From the NCBI GenBank assembly GCA_026225475.1, contig JAMFSU010000113.1, positions 1 to 64,000 of the forward strand: 64,000 nucleotides of DNA. The letters run 5' to 3'. A model generated the notes under the pieces. That model was given only the letters and a program-made list of their open reading frames with translations, was not told the origin of the DNA and ran no database searches. The DNA comes from Duganella sp. (lineage in GTDB: Bacteria; Pseudomonadota; Gammaproteobacteria; Burkholderiales; Burkholderiaceae_D). The translations under genes and the position numbers were made by a program. Of this stretch, positions 54,911 to 64,000 are shown piece after piece. Each line of letters starts with the position of its first letter. The first letter of the stretch is position 1.

Positions 54911-55543
54911 ATGAATCTTTTCACTAAATTATTAGCAGTCGCGGTATCGGCTGTCACTTTGACATTTTCTGCTGCTGCTTTGGCGCAGGAAGCTCCTGAC
55001 GTTCTGGTCAAGCGCATCAGCGAAGATGTCTTGTCTACCGCCAAGACCGATAAAGAAATTCAATCCGGCAACATCGGTCGTGTCGTTGCGCTGGTTGAAG
55101 AAAAAATTCTGCCTTACGTTGACTCGCAACGGATGACCTCGCTGGCAGCTGGTCGTTACTGGCGGCAGGCGACGCCAGAACAGCAACAACAACTGGTGAC
55201 CGAATTCCGCTCCCTGTTGATCTACACCTATTCCGGCGCGCTGTCGCAGGTGCGTGACCAGAAGATCGAATACAAGCCTTTGCGCGCTGATCCGAGTGAC
55301 ACTGAAGTCGAAGTGCGTTCGCAAGTGTCCCAGCCCCGTGGTGAGCCGATCCAGTTGAGCTATCGCATGGAGAAAACATCAACTGGCTGGAAGATGTATG
55401 ACGTCAATGTCATGGGGGCCTGGTTGGTGGAAGCCTATAAAGGCACTTTCAACAGCGAAATCACCAAGGGTGGTATCGATGGTCTGATCAAGAGTCTGAC
55501 GGACAAGAACAAACAGTTGGCAGCACGTTCGGCCAAGAAGTAA
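54911..55543 (+). CDS. mlaC: Periplasmic phospholipid-binding protein MlaC
   Basis: Soluble shuttle carrying phospholipids between MlaA and MlaFEDB. The 210 residues have a signal peptide ending ALA near residue 25 and the Ttg2D/MlaC fold: LAAGRYWRQATPEQQQQLVTEF-type helix near 76-97, SYRMEKTSTGWKMYDVNVMGAW near the C-terminal half, and GIDGLIKSLTDKN. Start ATG at 54911. It comes after a 189-base gap and may have its own promoter or RNA control. Confidence 0.93.
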   Translation: MNLFTKLLAVAVSAVTLTFSAAALAQEAPDVLVKRISEDVLSTAKTDKEIQSGNIGRVVALVEEKILPYVDSQRMTSLAAGRYWRQATPEQQQQLVTEFRSLLIYTYSGALSQVRDQKIEYKPLRADPSDTEVEVRSQVSQPRGEPIQLSYRMEKTSTGWKMYDVNVMGAWLVEAYKGTFNSEITKGGIDGLIKSLTDKNKQLAARSAKK

Positions 55544-55593
55544 TCCAGCCCATCTGGCGTCAACCCGCCAGATCGTCATCACAGGAATTTGTC

Positions 55594-55878
55594 ATGTTCA
55601 AGCCCGGCGTCACATTAACGGTCGACAATGCCAGTGCCACGCTGGCGGCTGGTTTGCAAGCGATTGCGGCAGGTCAGATAGCGTTTGACCTGAGCGCCGT
55701 GGCCACAGTCGATTCCTCGGCAGTGGCGACGCTGCTGGCGTGGCAGCGCGCCGCGCGTAAGCGTGGCATGGTGCTGCAATTCGGCATTCTGCCGGTCAAT
55801 CTGCAAAGCCTGGCCGATCTGTACGGTGCTGCTGCCTTGCTGGCAGCGCCAAACTCCGCTTCCGACCGACATCACTGA
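55594..55878 (+). CDS. mlaB: STAS-domain protein MlaB
   Basis: Small cytosolic STAS protein that binds MlaF and is needed for activity of the complex. The 94 residues include FDLSAVATVDSSAVATLLAWQRAA (residues about 30-54), the STAS core with the conserved DSS. It is the last gene of the mla set and ends shortly before an unrelated ABC exporter gene pair. AGGA precedes the ATG at 55594. Confidence 0.88.
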   Translation: MFKPGVTLTVDNASATLAAGLQAIAAGQIAFDLSAVATVDSSAVATLLAWQRAARKRGMVLQFGILPVNLQSLADLYGAAALLAAPNSASDRHH

Positions 55879-56040
55879 CCTTCCTCTCTGCGCAGGCCTG
55901 GCTTGCGCACTGCTGCCGGCAATCCGGCTGCAAGCACGGAAATCCCCTATAATCGAATGTTTCGCTGCTCGCGCTGTTGCCATAAGGTAAAGACGTGTAG
56001 CTTGACCTTTTTAGCGTGTCCTAAAAGCGCACCAGGCAAA

Positions 56041-56952
56041 ATGGCTGCTCTCCAGATTAACAACGTCGAAAAACACTATCAGTCGCTCAAGGCACTGGGT
56101 GGGGTTTCGCTCTCGATTGAAGAGGGTGAATTTTTCGGCCTGCTCGGCCCCAATGGCGCCGGCAAAACTACGCTCATTTCTATCGTGGCAGGTCTGAACC
56201 GGGCCGATTCTGGATCGGTCACGATCCATGGCCACGATGTCGTCAGCGATTACCGCGCCGCACGCAGCAAGTTGGGGGTGGTGCCTCAGGAGTTGGTGTT
56301 CGATCCCTTCTTCACTGTGCGCGAAACCTTGCGCATGCAATCCGGCTATTTTGGGCTGAAGAACAATGATCGCTGGATCGATGAGATCATGGACAATCTG
56401 GACTTGACCAACAAGGCCGATACCAATATGCGTGCGCTGTCGGGCGGTATGAAGCGACGTGTGCTGGTGGCGCAGGCGCTGGTGCACAAACCTCCTGTGA
56501 TCGTACTGGATGAGCCGACCGCCGGTGTTGACGTGGAGTTGCGTCAGACCTTGTGGAAGTTCATCGGTCGTCTCAACCGGGAAGGCCATACCATTGTCCT
56601 GACCACGCATTATCTGGAAGAGGCGCAGGCATTGTGCAACCGTATTGCCATGCTCAAGGCTGGCCAAGTGGTGGCGCTCGATTCGACCGAGGCGCTGATT
56701 CGCCGCATTTCCGGTTCCCAATTGCTGGTGCGTCTGAAGCAGGGCGCCTTGCCCGAGAGTCTGCATAGTTTACTGACGCATCCGGAAGAATTGCTGGCGG
56801 GTCAAAAGTACACCCTGCGCGTGACAGACTACAACGATGTCGAGCCGATACTTGCCGCCTTGCGTGCTGCAGGTGCTGTGATCGACGACATGCAATTGCA
56901 ACAAGCCGATCTGGAAGATGTATTCATCCAGATCATGGAAGGCGCCAAATGA
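56041..56952 (+). CDS. ABC-2 type exporter ATP-binding protein (YadG-like)
   Basis: ATPase of an ABC-2 exporter, 303 residues: Walker A GPNGAGKTT, signature LSGGMKRRVLVAQAL, Walker B VIVLDEPTAGVD and H-loop TTHYLEEAQ, followed by a C-terminal regulatory domain. Similar to YadG, whose substrate is unknown. The frame is open 46 codons upstream, but homology starts at ATG 56041. It overlaps the permease gene by four bases. The position between mlaB and ibaG-murA is typical of betaproteobacteria and hints at an envelope substrate. Confidence 0.9.
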   Translation: MAALQINNVEKHYQSLKALGGVSLSIEEGEFFGLLGPNGAGKTTLISIVAGLNRADSGSVTIHGHDVVSDYRAARSKLGVVPQELVFDPFFTVRETLRMQSGYFGLKNNDRWIDEIMDNLDLTNKADTNMRALSGGMKRRVLVAQALVHKPPVIVLDEPTAGVDVELRQTLWKFIGRLNREGHTIVLTTHYLEEAQALCNRIAMLKAGQVVALDSTEALIRRISGSQLLVRLKQGALPESLHSLLTHPEELLAGQKYTLRVTDYNDVEPILAALRAAGAVIDDMQLQQADLEDVFIQIMEGAK

Positions 56953-57713
56953 CCGGTTTTCAAACCCTGTTTTATAAAGAAGTGCTGCGCTTCTGGAAGG
57001 TCGCCACCCAGACGGTGACAGCACCGGTCGTGACGGCAATGCTGTATCTGCTGATCTTCGGTCATGTACTGCAGGATCATGTTCAGGTCTATCCTGGCGT
57101 GCAATACACAGGCTTTCTGGTGCCTGGACTGGTGATGATGAGCGTGCTTCAAAATTCCTTCGCCAACAGTTCATCCTCGCTGATCCAATCCAAAATTACC
57201 GGTAATCTGGTGTTTGTGCTGCTCACACCCTTGTCGCATTGGGAACTGTTTGGTGGTTATGTGTTGGCAGCAGTGGTGCGCGGCTTGATCGTGGGTGCTG
57301 GCGTGTTTGTTGTGACGGCCTGGTTCGGTCAACTGAGTTTTGTTGCTCCCTGGTGGATCGTTATCTTCGCCCTGTTGGGGGCCGCGATTCTTGGCACGAT
57401 GGGATTGGTCGCTGGTATCTGGGCGGAAAAGTTCGATCAACTGGCTGCCTTCCAGAATTTCCTGATTGTGCCGCTGACCTTTTTGGCTGGGGTGTTTTAT
57501 TCGATCCACTCGTTGCCGCCATTTTGGCAAGCCGTCTCGCATTTCAACCCGTTTTTTTATATGATCGATGGCTTCCGCTACGGTTTCTTTGGCCAATCGG
57601 ACATCAATCCTTTTGTCAGTCTGGCGATTGTCGCTACCTTCCTGATCGTATTGTCTGCCTTGGCCGTACGCATGCTCAAGAGTGGCTACAAACTGCGCTC
57701 CGGCGCCCATTAA
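56949..57713 (+). CDS. ABC-2 type exporter permease (YadH-like)
   Basis: Six-helix ABC-2 membrane component, 254 residues. Features: FYKEVLRFWKVATQTVTAPV at the N-terminus, the conserved PLTFLAGVFYSIHSLPPFWQ block, and FNPFFYMIDGFRYGFFG near 195-211. Cotranscribed and translationally coupled with the ATPase gene. Substrate unknown. Confidence 0.9.
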   Translation: MTGFQTLFYKEVLRFWKVATQTVTAPVVTAMLYLLIFGHVLQDHVQVYPGVQYTGFLVPGLVMMSVLQNSFANSSSSLIQSKITGNLVFVLLTPLSHWELFGGYVLAAVVRGLIVGAGVFVVTAWFGQLSFVAPWWIVIFALLGAAILGTMGLVAGIWAEKFDQLAAFQNFLIVPLTFLAGVFYSIHSLPPFWQAVSHFNPFFYMIDGFRYGFFGQSDINPFVSLAIVATFLIVLSALAVRMLKSGYKLRSGAH

Positions 57714-57735
57714 TACCCTAGTGAAGAGCCGCAAT

Positions 57736-59236
<1,501 letters not shown>

Positions 59237-59251
59237 CTAAGAAACCGAATC

Positions 59252-59905
59252 ATGACTCAACAGCTCACGCTGGCCTTGTCCAAAGGCCGTATTTTCGAAG
59301 AAACGTTGCCGCTGCTCGAAGCCGCAGGCATCGTCGTGACCGAAGATCCGGAAACCTCGCGCAAACTGATTCTGCCGACCAATGACCCTGCCGTGCGCGT
59401 GATCATTGTGCGCGCCTCAGATGTGCCGACCTATGTGCAATACGGTGCTGCCGATTTCGGCGTGGCCGGTAAAGATGTACTGATGGAGCATGGCGGTGAG
59501 GGCTTGTATCAGCCGATCGATCTGCATATTGCCAAATGCCGTTTGTCGGTGGCGGTGCAGGATGGTTTCGACTACGCCAATGCAGTGCGTCAGGGCGCGC
59601 GTTTGCGCGTGGTGACCAAATACGTCAAGACCGCGCGCGAGCATTTCGCCGCCAAGGGCGTACACGTCGATCTGATCAAGCTGTACGGCTCGATGGAATT
59701 GGGGCCGCTGGTCGGCCTGGCCGATGCAATTGTCGATCTGGTCAGTACTGGGGGTACCTTGCGCGCCAACAAGCTGGTCGAAGTCGAACACATTGTAGAT
59801 ATCTCATCGCGTCTGGTGGTCAACCAGGCAGCGTTGAAACTCAAGCGCGAACGTTTGCAGCCGATCCTGGAGGCGTTTGAAAGAGTCTCACAGGCCAAGG
59901 CGTAA
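59252..59905 (+). CDS. hisG: ATP phosphoribosyltransferase, short form
   Basis: First enzyme of histidine synthesis (ATP plus PRPP to phosphoribosyl-ATP). At 217 residues it is the short HisG without the C-terminal regulatory domain, so it needs HisZ; no hisZ gene is in the window. Conserved: [16 protein letters not shown] near 6-21, [19 protein letters not shown], and [16 protein letters not shown] (PRPP loop). It begins 16 bases after murA and opens the his gene run. Confidence 0.96.
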   Translation: MTQQLTLALSKGRIFEETLPLLEAAGIVVTEDPETSRKLILPTNDPAVRVIIVRASDVPTYVQYGAADFGVAGKDVLMEHGGEGLYQPIDLHIAKCRLSVAVQDGFDYANAVRQGARLRVVTKYVKTAREHFAAKGVHVDLIKLYGSMELGPLVGLADAIVDLVSTGGTLRANKLVEVEHIVDISSRLVVNQAALKLKRERLQPILEAFERVSQAKA

Positions 59906-59952
59906 GCACGCATTAACACTGACGAATATATGCAGGTAGCAAAGGCGACATC

Positions 59953-61266
59953 ATGGGCATAGCGATCCGAAAACTCGATTCCACCGAACCCGGCTTCAAG
60001 AAAAAGTTGTCCGCCGTGCTGGCATTTGAAGCCAGCGAGGACGAGGCTATCGATCGCGCTGCTGCCGAGATTCTGGCAGCCGTCAAAACACGCGGCGATG
60101 CTGCGGTGCTGGAATACACCCAGCGCTTTGACCGCTTGCCTGCGCAATCGGTGGCTGCGCTGGAAATTGGTCAGGACGAATTGCAACAAGCGCTGGCTGG
60201 CTTGCCGGTGACGCGTCGTGCGGCCTTGCAGACTGCCGCTGATCGCGTGCGCGCCTATCACGAGCGCCAGAAGCAGGAATGTGGTTCAGATGGTTTTCTG
60301 TATACCGAAGCTGACGGCACTGTGCTGGGCCAAAAGGTCACACCGCTGGATCGCGTCGGCATTTATGTGCCGGGCGGCAAGGCTGCTTATCCGTCTTCGG
60401 TGTTGATGAATGCGATTCCGGCCAAGGTCGCCGGTGTGAAGGAAGTCATCATGGTCGTGCCGACGCCTGATGGCGTCAAAAATGAACTAGTGCTGGCGGC
60501 TGCCGCAATTGCCGGTGTTGATCGTGTGTTCACCATCGGTGGTGCGCAAGCGGTCGGAGCATTGGCTTATGGCACCGACACGATTGCCCAGGTAGATAAG
60601 ATTGTCGGCCCAGGTAATGCCTATGTCGCCGCCGCCAAGCGCCGTGTGTTTGGCACCGTCGGCATCGATATGATTGCCGGACCGTCGGAAATTCTGGTGA
60701 TCTGCGATGGCAGCACCGATCCGGACTGGATTGCCATGGATTTGTTCTCGCAAGCCGAACATGACGAGTTGGCGCAGTCAATTCTGCTGTGCCCGGATGC
60801 CGAATATATCGCCAAGGTGGAGGCTAGCATCAACCGGCAACTCGAAGACATGCCACGCAAGGATGTCATTCGCACCTCATTGACCGAGCGCGGTGCACTG
60901 GTCAAAGTGCGTGACATGGATGAAGCATGCGAGATCGCCAACCTGATCGCGGCAGAACATCTGGAAATTTCTGTGCAATCGCCGCAACAGTGGGCCGACA
61001 AGATCCGCCATGCCGGCGCTATGTTCTTGGGGCGTTTTTCGTCCGAGTCGCTCGGTGATTACTGTGCCGGACCCAACCATGTGTTGCCGACTTCGCGGAC
61101 GGCGCGTTTTTCCTCGCCGCTGGGCGTTTATGATTTTCAGAAGCGCTCCAGCGTGATTCAGGTCAGCGAAGGCGGTGCGCAAACGCTGGGCAAGGTCGCC
61201 GCAGAACTGGCCTATGGCGAAGGCTTGCAAGCGCATGCGCGTTCGGCTGAGTATCGGTTCAAATGA
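59953..61266 (+). CDS. hisD: Histidinol dehydrogenase
   Basis: Oxidises histidinol to histidine in two NAD-dependent steps. The 437 residues carry the family pattern: [12 protein letters not shown] near 141-152, zinc ligands Gln267 and His270 ([11 protein letters not shown]), and the catalytic Glu335-His336 pair (AEHLEIS). Start ATG at 59953, after 47 bases from hisG. Confidence 0.97.
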   Translation: MGIAIRKLDSTEPGFKKKLSAVLAFEASEDEAIDRAAAEILAAVKTRGDAAVLEYTQRFDRLPAQSVAALEIGQDELQQALAGLPVTRRAALQTAADRVRAYHERQKQECGSDGFLYTEADGTVLGQKVTPLDRVGIYVPGGKAAYPSSVLMNAIPAKVAGVKEVIMVVPTPDGVKNELVLAAAAIAGVDRVFTIGGAQAVGALAYGTDTIAQVDKIVGPGNAYVAAAKRRVFGTVGIDMIAGPSEILVICDGSTDPDWIAMDLFSQAEHDELAQSILLCPDAEYIAKVEASINRQLEDMPRKDVIRTSLTERGALVKVRDMDEACEIANLIAAEHLEISVQSPQQWADKIRHAGAMFLGRFSSESLGDYCAGPNHVLPTSRTARFSSPLGVYDFQKRSSVIQVSEGGAQTLGKVAAELAYGEGLQAHARSAEYRFK

Positions 61267-61291
61267 GATCGCTGCGTGGATCGGGTCTGCG

Positions 61292-62083
61292 ATGAGCTGG
61301 CACGATCGCGTTTTCTGTGAAGATGCGCTGCAAGGACTGGCGCGTATTCCCGATGGTCAAATCGATTTGCTGATTGCTGATCCGCCGTATGGGCTCGGCA
61401 AGGATTACGGCAACGATTCCGACAAGCTCGATACCGACGCCTATCTGCGCTGGACCGAGCAGTGGATCGATGCTGCGATTCCCAAGCTCAAGCCGAATGG
61501 CAGCCTGTATATTTTTCTGACCTGGCGTTACTCCCCGGAAATTTTTGTCATGCTCAAGCAGCGCATGACGATGCTTAATGAAATTATCTGGGACCGTCGC
61601 GTTCCCTCGATGGGCGGCGGCACGCGTAAATACTCTTCGGTACATGACACGGTTGGTTTTTTCGCGCGTGCCAAGGACTATTATTTTGACCTCGACGCGA
61701 TCCGCATCCCCTATGACGCGCAAACCAAGAAGGCGCGTTCGCGCTCCATCTTCGTCGGCGCTAAATGGTTGGAACTGGGCTACAACCCCAAGGATGTCTG
61801 GAGCGTGTCACGTCTGCATCGCGAGCACAAAGAGCGGGCCGATCACCCGACCCAGAAGCCGCTGGAAATCATTGAGCGCATGATCAAGGCTTCCTGCCCG
61901 GTCGATGGCGTGGTGCTGGATCCCTTTATGGGCAGTGGCACCACTGCGGTTGCCGCCCGCCGCTGTGGCCGCAAGTTTGTCGGTTTTGAACTCAATGCCG
62001 ATTATTGCGCATTGATTGACCAGCGTCTGGCTTATCTTGATTCCCTCACTACCTCGCCATCCAATGCGCAAGTCTCTGGTTGA
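61292..62083 (+). CDS. Orphan DNA adenine/cytosine-N4 methyltransferase (beta group)
   Basis: A 263-residue amino-methyltransferase. Catalytic motif IV DPPYG is near the N-terminus (30-34), a target-recognition region follows (about 100-180, [16 protein letters not shown]), then HPTQKP (185-190) and SAM motif [10 protein letters not shown] (210-218). Motif IV before motif I defines the beta group, which includes CcrM and M.HinfI. No restriction endonuclease is nearby, so it is an orphan and may act in regulation. It lies between hisD and hisC, 25 bases after hisD and overlapping hisC by 20, so it is transcribed with histidine genes. Target sequence unknown. Confidence 0.9.
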   Translation: MSWHDRVFCEDALQGLARIPDGQIDLLIADPPYGLGKDYGNDSDKLDTDAYLRWTEQWIDAAIPKLKPNGSLYIFLTWRYSPEIFVMLKQRMTMLNEIIWDRRVPSMGGGTRKYSSVHDTVGFFARAKDYYFDLDAIRIPYDAQTKKARSRSIFVGAKWLELGYNPKDVWSVSRLHREHKERADHPTQKPLEIIERMIKASCPVDGVVLDPFMGSGTTAVAARRCGRKFVGFELNADYCALIDQRLAYLDSLTTSPSNAQVSG

Positions 62084-63149
62084 ACGTATCATTCGCGCCG
62101 ACGTGCGGGCGCAGACCTCGTACCTGGTGCCGGACGCGCACGGCTTGCTCAAGCTCGACGCCATGGAAAACCCGTATATCTTGCCCGCAGCCTTGCGCGA
62201 GCAATTGGGCCAGCGCCTGGCCGCAGTGGCCTTGAACCGTTATCCGGTGCCGTCCTACACGCATCTGAAACAACAAATTTGTCAGCATCTGGGCGTCCCA
62301 GCCGGTTTTGACGTGTTGCTCGGCAATGGTTCGGATGAACTGATTTCCATCCTGTCGGTGGCCTGCGCGCAGCCGGGCGCCAAGGTGTTGGCGCCGGAGC
62401 CAGGCTTCGTCATGTATCAGGTATCTGCGCGTCTGGCCGGATTGGACTATGTCGGCGTACCGCTGCGCGCCGATTTCACGCTTGATCTGTCCGCCATGCT
62501 GGCAGCGATTGCCCAGCACCGTCCCGCCATTGTCTATTTGGCCTATCCCAACAATCCCACTGGCACGCTTTACCAGGCTGCCGATATCGAAGCGGTATTG
62601 CGGGCGGTGGGCGAGGACGGCATCGTGGTCGTCGATGAGGCATATCAGCCATTTGCCCAGGCCAGCTTCATGTCGCGGTTGGCGGAGTTCGCCAATTTGG
62701 TGGTCATGCGCACTGTTTCCAAGCTGGGGCTGGCGGGTATTCGCCTCGGTTATATGGCGGCTAGTGCCGTTTTGTTGCAGGAATTCGACAAGGTGCGACC
62801 GCCCTACAACATCAATGTGTTGACTCAGGCGGCTGCTGAATTCGTGCTCGAACACCATCACGAGCTGGAGCGCCAGGCGGCGGCATTGCGCGCTAGCAGG
62901 AGCGATCTGGTGGCCGCCCTGGAGCGCATTGACGGCATCGAAGTATTTCCTTCGGCGGCCAATTTTCTGCTGATTCGTTTGGCAAATGCGGATAAAGTGT
63001 TCGCTGGTCTGTTGCAACGTAAGGTATTAGTCAAAAATGCCGGTAAAATGCATCCAGCGCTGCAGAATTGCCTGCGCGTCAATGTCAGTACCCCGGAAGA
63101 AAATACCTTGTTCCTGGCAGCACTGCGCGAGACTCTTGCAAATGTCTAG
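62064..63149 (+). CDS. hisC: Histidinol-phosphate aminotransferase
   Basis: PLP enzyme converting imidazole acetol phosphate to histidinol phosphate. The 361 residues show LDAMENPY near 31-38, GNGSDELI at 87-94, YPNNPTGT at 161-168, DEAY at 191-194 and the PLP lysine Lys220 in [17 protein letters not shown] at 62064 begins the family N-terminus ([11 protein letters not shown]) and lies inside the end of the methyltransferase gene, so translation is coupled. Confidence 0.96.
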   Translation: MRKSLVERIIRADVRAQTSYLVPDAHGLLKLDAMENPYILPAALREQLGQRLAAVALNRYPVPSYTHLKQQICQHLGVPAGFDVLLGNGSDELISILSVACAQPGAKVLAPEPGFVMYQVSARLAGLDYVGVPLRADFTLDLSAMLAAIAQHRPAIVYLAYPNNPTGTLYQAADIEAVLRAVGEDGIVVVDEAYQPFAQASFMSRLAEFANLVVMRTVSKLGLAGIRLGYMAASAVLLQEFDKVRPPYNINVLTQAAAEFVLEHHHELERQAAALRASRSDLVAALERIDGIEVFPSAANFLLIRLANADKVFAGLLQRKVLVKNAGKMHPALQNCLRVNVSTPEENTLFLAALRETLANV

Positions 63150-63189
63150 CCCGGAACCATTTTAGTAAAAAATTAGTTTTACCCTGATC

Positions 63190-63786
63190 ATGTCAACTCC
63201 ACGAACTGCAGAAGTCGTCCGCAATACCAACGAGACGCAAATTCGCGTCGCGATCAATCTGGATGGCACCGGCCAGCAAAAGCTGGATACCGGTGTGCCT
63301 TTTCTTGATCACATGCTGGACCAGATCGCACGTCACGGCTTGATCGACCTCGACATCCAAGCCAAAGGCGACCTGCATATCGACGCCCATCACACGGTGG
63401 AAGATGTTGGCATCACACTGGGTCAGGCTTTTGCCAAGGCGATTGGCGACAAGAAGGGCATCCGCCGTTACGGCCATGCCTACGTCCCGCTGGATGAAGC
63501 GCTGTCGCGCGTGGTAATTGACTTTTCCGGCCGCCCTGGCCTGGAGTATCACATTCCGTTTACGCGTTCGATGATCGGCGGTTTTGATGTCGATCTGACT
63601 AGTGAATTTTTTCACGGCTTTGTCAATCATGCGCAAGTGACCTTGCATGTCGACAATCTGCGCGGCATCAACGCGCATCATCAATGCGAAACCGTTTTTA
63701 AGGCTTTTGGCCGTGCCCTGCGCATGGCGATCGAACTTGACCCGCGTGCAGCGGGAATGATTCCATCTACCAAAGGTAGCTTGTAA
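63190..63786 (+). CDS. hisB: Imidazoleglycerol-phosphate dehydratase
   Basis: Dehydrates imidazole glycerol phosphate to imidazole acetol phosphate. The 198 residues are the monofunctional form, without the histidinol phosphatase domain fused in E. coli. The two metal motifs are intact: His67-His68-x-x-Glu71 (DAHHTVED) and His163-His164-x-x-Glu167 (NAHHQCE). Start ATG at 63190. Confidence 0.97.
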   Translation: MSTPRTAEVVRNTNETQIRVAINLDGTGQQKLDTGVPFLDHMLDQIARHGLIDLDIQAKGDLHIDAHHTVEDVGITLGQAFAKAIGDKKGIRRYGHAYVPLDEALSRVVIDFSGRPGLEYHIPFTRSMIGGFDVDLTSEFFHGFVNHAQVTLHVDNLRGINAHHQCETVFKAFGRALRMAIELDPRAAGMIPSTKGSL

Positions 63787-63851
63787 TGTGATCGGCAAGT
63801 GCTGTCGCGTGACGGCACCGTTTGCACTTTCGTGCTCTTGCATTTTTCTAT

Positions 63852-64000
63852 ATGAACAAAATCGTTGTAGTGGACTATGGAATGGGCAATCTGCGCTCGG
63901 TCGCGCAAGCCCTGCGGCATGTCGCGCCAGAAGCTGATGTGCGCATTTCGGGCGAGGTTGCCGATATCCGTGCTGCCGATCGCATTGTCTTACCTGGCCA
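63852..64000 (+). CDS. hisH: Imidazole glycerol phosphate synthase glutaminase subunit (5' part)
   Basis: Only the first 49 codons are in the window. [21 protein letters not shown] and a following VLPG are the start of the HisH glutamine amidotransferase domain; the catalytic Cys lies beyond the end. It follows hisB by 65 bases, and hisA and hisF are expected next. Confidence 0.93.
   Translation, partial: MNKIVVVDYGMGNLRSVAQALRHVAPEADVRISGEVADIRAADRIVLPG

Noticed and set aside
61292..62083. Restriction-modification system
   Set aside because: Only a methyltransferase is present; flanking genes are hisD and hisC, with no endonuclease, specificity subunit or mobile-element mark.

Overview
The window is a gene-dense stretch of bacterial chromosome, almost entirely conserved housekeeping DNA. 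Gene content and order point to a betaproteobacterium of the order Burkholderiales: pilMNOPQ-aroK-aroB-dgt, an aa3-type cytochrome oxidase cluster with DUF2244, DUF2970, DUF2909 and SURF1 genes, a PhaM-type granule protein, ftsYEX-rpoH, and mla-yadGH-ibaG-murA-his. Oxalobacteraceae (Herminiimonas/Collimonas/Janthinobacterium-like) is my best guess; this is inference from gene order and a base composition that looks mid-50s % GC by eye. I found no rRNA or tRNA gene, CRISPR array, insertion sequence, integrase or prophage.

Layout. 1-4.7 kb: the tail terminator of an upstream gene, pth, tex (divergent) and dgt. 4.7-13.8 kb: a single-frame aroK-aroB coding region downstream of the type IV pilus assembly genes pilM-N-O-P-Q (minus strand), and the divergent PBP1a gene. 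13.8-20.2 kb: queC, two paralogous DUF3108 envelope proteins, phaM, a di-iron ferritin-like protein, hldC, and a PCuAC copper chaperone with a DUF2946 protein. 20.5-24.4 kb: a TrpXYZ-type ABC importer with two tandem binding proteins and two intrinsic terminators inside the gene set. 24.4-26.8 kb: trmL-comF, divergent from a bioC-like gene. 27-36.6 kb: the cytochrome c oxidase structural and assembly cluster, with heme A synthesis (ctaA, ctaB), copper delivery (ctaG, SCO) and a 36-codon small assembly protein. 36.7-40.6 kb: rpoH, ftsX, ftsE and ftsY. 40.9-48.2 kb: an M16 peptidase pair split by an orphan parA-like gene, rsmD, coaD, a ferredoxin, cysteine dioxygenase and a four-domain rhodanese. 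48.2-51.6 kb: a diguanylate cyclase, a methyltransferase and ychF. 51.9-58 kb: the Mla phospholipid transport genes, an ABC-2 exporter and ibaG. 58-64 kb: murA and the start of the histidine operon, interrupted by an orphan DNA methyltransferase; hisH runs off the window.

How genes work together. The cox cluster makes subunits I-III and supplies heme A and copper; the PCuAC/DUF2946 pair may add periplasmic copper handling. mlaFEDCB with mlaA maintains outer-membrane lipid asymmetry. murA, PBP1a, ftsEX and hldC serve envelope and division. hisG is the short form that needs HisZ, which is not in the window.

Most notable non-routine signals: a perfect CIRCE element plus a near-consensus sigma-32 promoter upstream of rpoH; the stop-free aroK-aroB frame; a strong terminator hairpin immediately before the ABC permease gene; an orphan beta-group DNA methyltransferase inside the his operon; a TonB-like linker on one of two tandem DUF3108 proteins; and a ParA ATPase inserted in an M16 peptidase pair. 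I see no clearly undescribed multi-gene system.
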